Below, piece after piece: positions 51,846 through 51,864 of a stretch of DNA of 51,864 nucleotides (positions are counted from its first letter, which is position 1; each line of letters begins with the position of its first letter). The position numbers were made by a program, and so were the translations under genes. Source of the stretch: an uncultured Prevotella sp. Lineage in GTDB: Bacteria; Bacteroidota; Bacteroidia; Bacteroidales; Bacteroidaceae. The stretch covers positions 1-51,864 of the forward strand of contig UQWP01000017.1 in NCBI GenBank assembly GCA_900544825.1, read 5' to 3'. Under the pieces are notes generated by a model that was not told the origin of the DNA, ran no database searches, and saw only the letters and a list, made by a program, of their open reading frames with translations.

Positions 51846-51864
51846 GCAAAAACTCCTACTTGCA

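Overview
The window looks like chromosomal DNA from a gut Bacteroidota bacterium of the Prevotella/Segatella copri type. Evidence: SusC/SusD pairs, Bacteroidota promoters (TTTG at -33, TAnnTTTG at -7, spacer about 20 nt), few Shine-Dalgarno sequences, a dual-domain sialate esterase, an AGE-type epimerase and AAA-ATPase/PD-(D/E)XK genes. Genus and species are inferred from memory of these families, not from a search.

Layout. (1) 1-5.9 kb: an rRNA-operon-like promoter/leader reading off the left edge, then leftward envelope genes (predicted outer membrane protein, secreted protein with a sorting-type C-terminus, OmpA-family protein, large coiled-coil lipoprotein). (2) 5.9-6.7 kb: a gene-free stretch with a long GC-rich imperfect palindrome and five 22-bp tandem repeats. 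(3) 6.7-14.5 kb: leftward asnB-gltB-gltD operon for asparagine and glutamate synthesis. (4) 14.9-18.6 kb: rightward GH92 and GH125 mannosidases. (5) 18.7-22.6 kb: AAA-ATPase/nuclease-like gene, then glnK, an amtB that lacks its middle third, and a porin with its own promoter. (6) 22.9-39.6 kb: a leftward sialic-acid locus: NanT transporter, NanA lyase, AGE epimerase, creatininase-family protein, NanH sialidase, small FN3 lipoprotein, SusC, SusD, remnant of a second SusD, GH20 hexosaminidase, and a three-domain esterase/esterase/mutarotase. (7) 40-44 kb: divergent ROK regulator, nagB, and a fusion of a NagB-like domain without catalytic residues to a PIG-L deacetylase. (8) 44.2-51.9 kb: a cation symporter lacking its middle, second AAA-ATPase/nuclease-like gene, DUF418 membrane protein, AlbA-type regulator with HAD hydrolase, and a secreted SGNH hydrolase.

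How it works together: NanH and the O-acetylesterases free sialic acid, the mutarotase domain changes its anomer, SusC/SusD and NanT import it, NanA splits it to ManNAc plus pyruvate, and the AGE enzyme converts ManNAc to GlcNAc. A kinase encoded elsewhere would phosphorylate GlcNAc. The PIG-L fusion may replace the missing nagA, and NagB yields fructose-6-phosphate plus ammonium, which gltBD/asnB can assimilate. GH20, GH92 and GH125 fit removal of the other sugars of host N-glycans.

The most striking observation is a run of ten G:C pairs just after the SusC signal peptide. As written it puts the signal peptide out of frame with the receptor; 8 or 11 Cs would restore the frame. This looks like an on/off switch by slipped-strand mispairing in the sialic-acid importer. 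Two transporters (AmtB and the cation symporter) also carry clean in-frame internal deletions of roughly 140-150 residues.
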